Shown: piece after piece, positions 11,295 to 11,376 of the stretch | Layout of the letters: each line of letters starts with the position of its first letter | How positions within the stretch are numbered: position 1 is the stretch's first letter | Assembly: GCA_902796215.1 (NCBI GenBank) | Contig: CADBNY010000003.1 | Location: 1-11,376, forward strand | Length of the DNA: 11,376 nucleotides | DNA from: an uncultured Erysipelotrichaceae bacterium | Lineage (GTDB): Bacteria > Bacillota_I > Bacilli_A > RF39 > UBA660 | Reading direction: 5' to 3' | Notes under the pieces: model-generated | Database searches by the model: none | What the model saw: only the letters and a program-made list of their open reading frames with translations | Told to the model about the DNA's origin: nothing | Program-made: the position numbers and the translations under genes

Positions 11295-11376
11295 TGGTGC
11301 TCCCATCCGGACTTGAACCGGAACTCTATTGCTAGAAGCAGATTTTGAGTCTGCCGCGTCTACCAATTCCGCCATG
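11295..11376 (-). tRNA. tRNA-Leu (anticodon CAA), 5' end cut by window edge
   Basis: The minus strand reads TGGCGGAATTGG (D-arm side) and the anticodon arm GCAGA-CTCAAAA-TCTGC, which places CAA at the anticodon (leucine, UUG codons). A long variable arm (TTCTAGCAATAGA) follows, as in type II leucine tRNAs. The T-arm is TCCGG-TTCAAGT-CCGGA, and the 3' acceptor strand TGGGAGC is followed by A and an encoded CCA (11297-11295). The complementary 5' strand would be GCTCCCA; only its last two bases are present, so five bases lie outside the window. Ten T follow CCA directly. Confidence 0.95.

Overview
The window is AT-rich (roughly 30% G+C by eye) and compact. Every gene lies on the minus strand, so transcription runs from high to low coordinates. 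SD-type ribosome binding sites, sigma-A-type promoters, short Rho-independent terminators and overlapping starts and stops point to a low-GC Firmicute or Bacilli relative. UGA is used as a normal stop (107-109, 2379-2381), so this is not a code-4 Mycoplasma. An uncultured gut Bacilli or Erysipelotrichia-like lineage is my inference, not something the sequence proves.

Right to left, in transcription order. 11295-11376 is a tRNA-Leu(CAA), cut by the window edge. 10398-11219 encodes a SipW/S26B signal-peptidase-like membrane protein that appears to lack the catalytic Ser and His and carries an acidic cytoplasmic tail with DKSS repeats. A small unknown protein (10051-10347) and a polytopic membrane protein with a cytoplasmic domain (9152-10000) follow. 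Next is a probable lipoprotein (8261-9100). A two-gene unit for RNA modification comes after it: a SAM methyltransferase of the RlmI type (7308-8180) overlapping an RluA-family pseudouridine synthase (6656-7315). A single-pass membrane protein with a long, repeat-rich, probably cytoplasmic tail occupies 5296-6564.

The most distinctive part is 2379-5183, a tightly packed operon. It encodes a GT4 glycosyltransferase, an Alg14-like and an Alg13-like subunit of a bipartite glycosyltransferase, and a type IV pilin-like (pseudopilin) protein. Stops and starts overlap or share the SD. It is followed at 1686-2255 and 679-1683 by a membrane-anchored coiled-coil-like protein with a C-terminal EF-hand-like loop and a membrane-anchored NAGPA-type phosphodiester glycosidase. 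Together these six genes look like a cell-surface glycan locus that includes a pilin-like protein and a glycan-trimming enzyme. A functional link between the glycan genes and the pseudopilin is an inference from gene order.

At the left end a consensus promoter (TTGACA-17-TATAAT), overlapped by a perfect inverted repeat, drives a small protein made of two copies of a GYGMxEH-containing unit (107-520). That gene is translationally coupled through ATGA to an isochorismatase/nicotinamidase-family hydrolase cut by the window edge (1-110).

There is no CRISPR array, insertion sequence, rRNA or recognisable defence system. No gene-free stretch exceeds 300 bases; the longest are 521-678 and 2256-2378.
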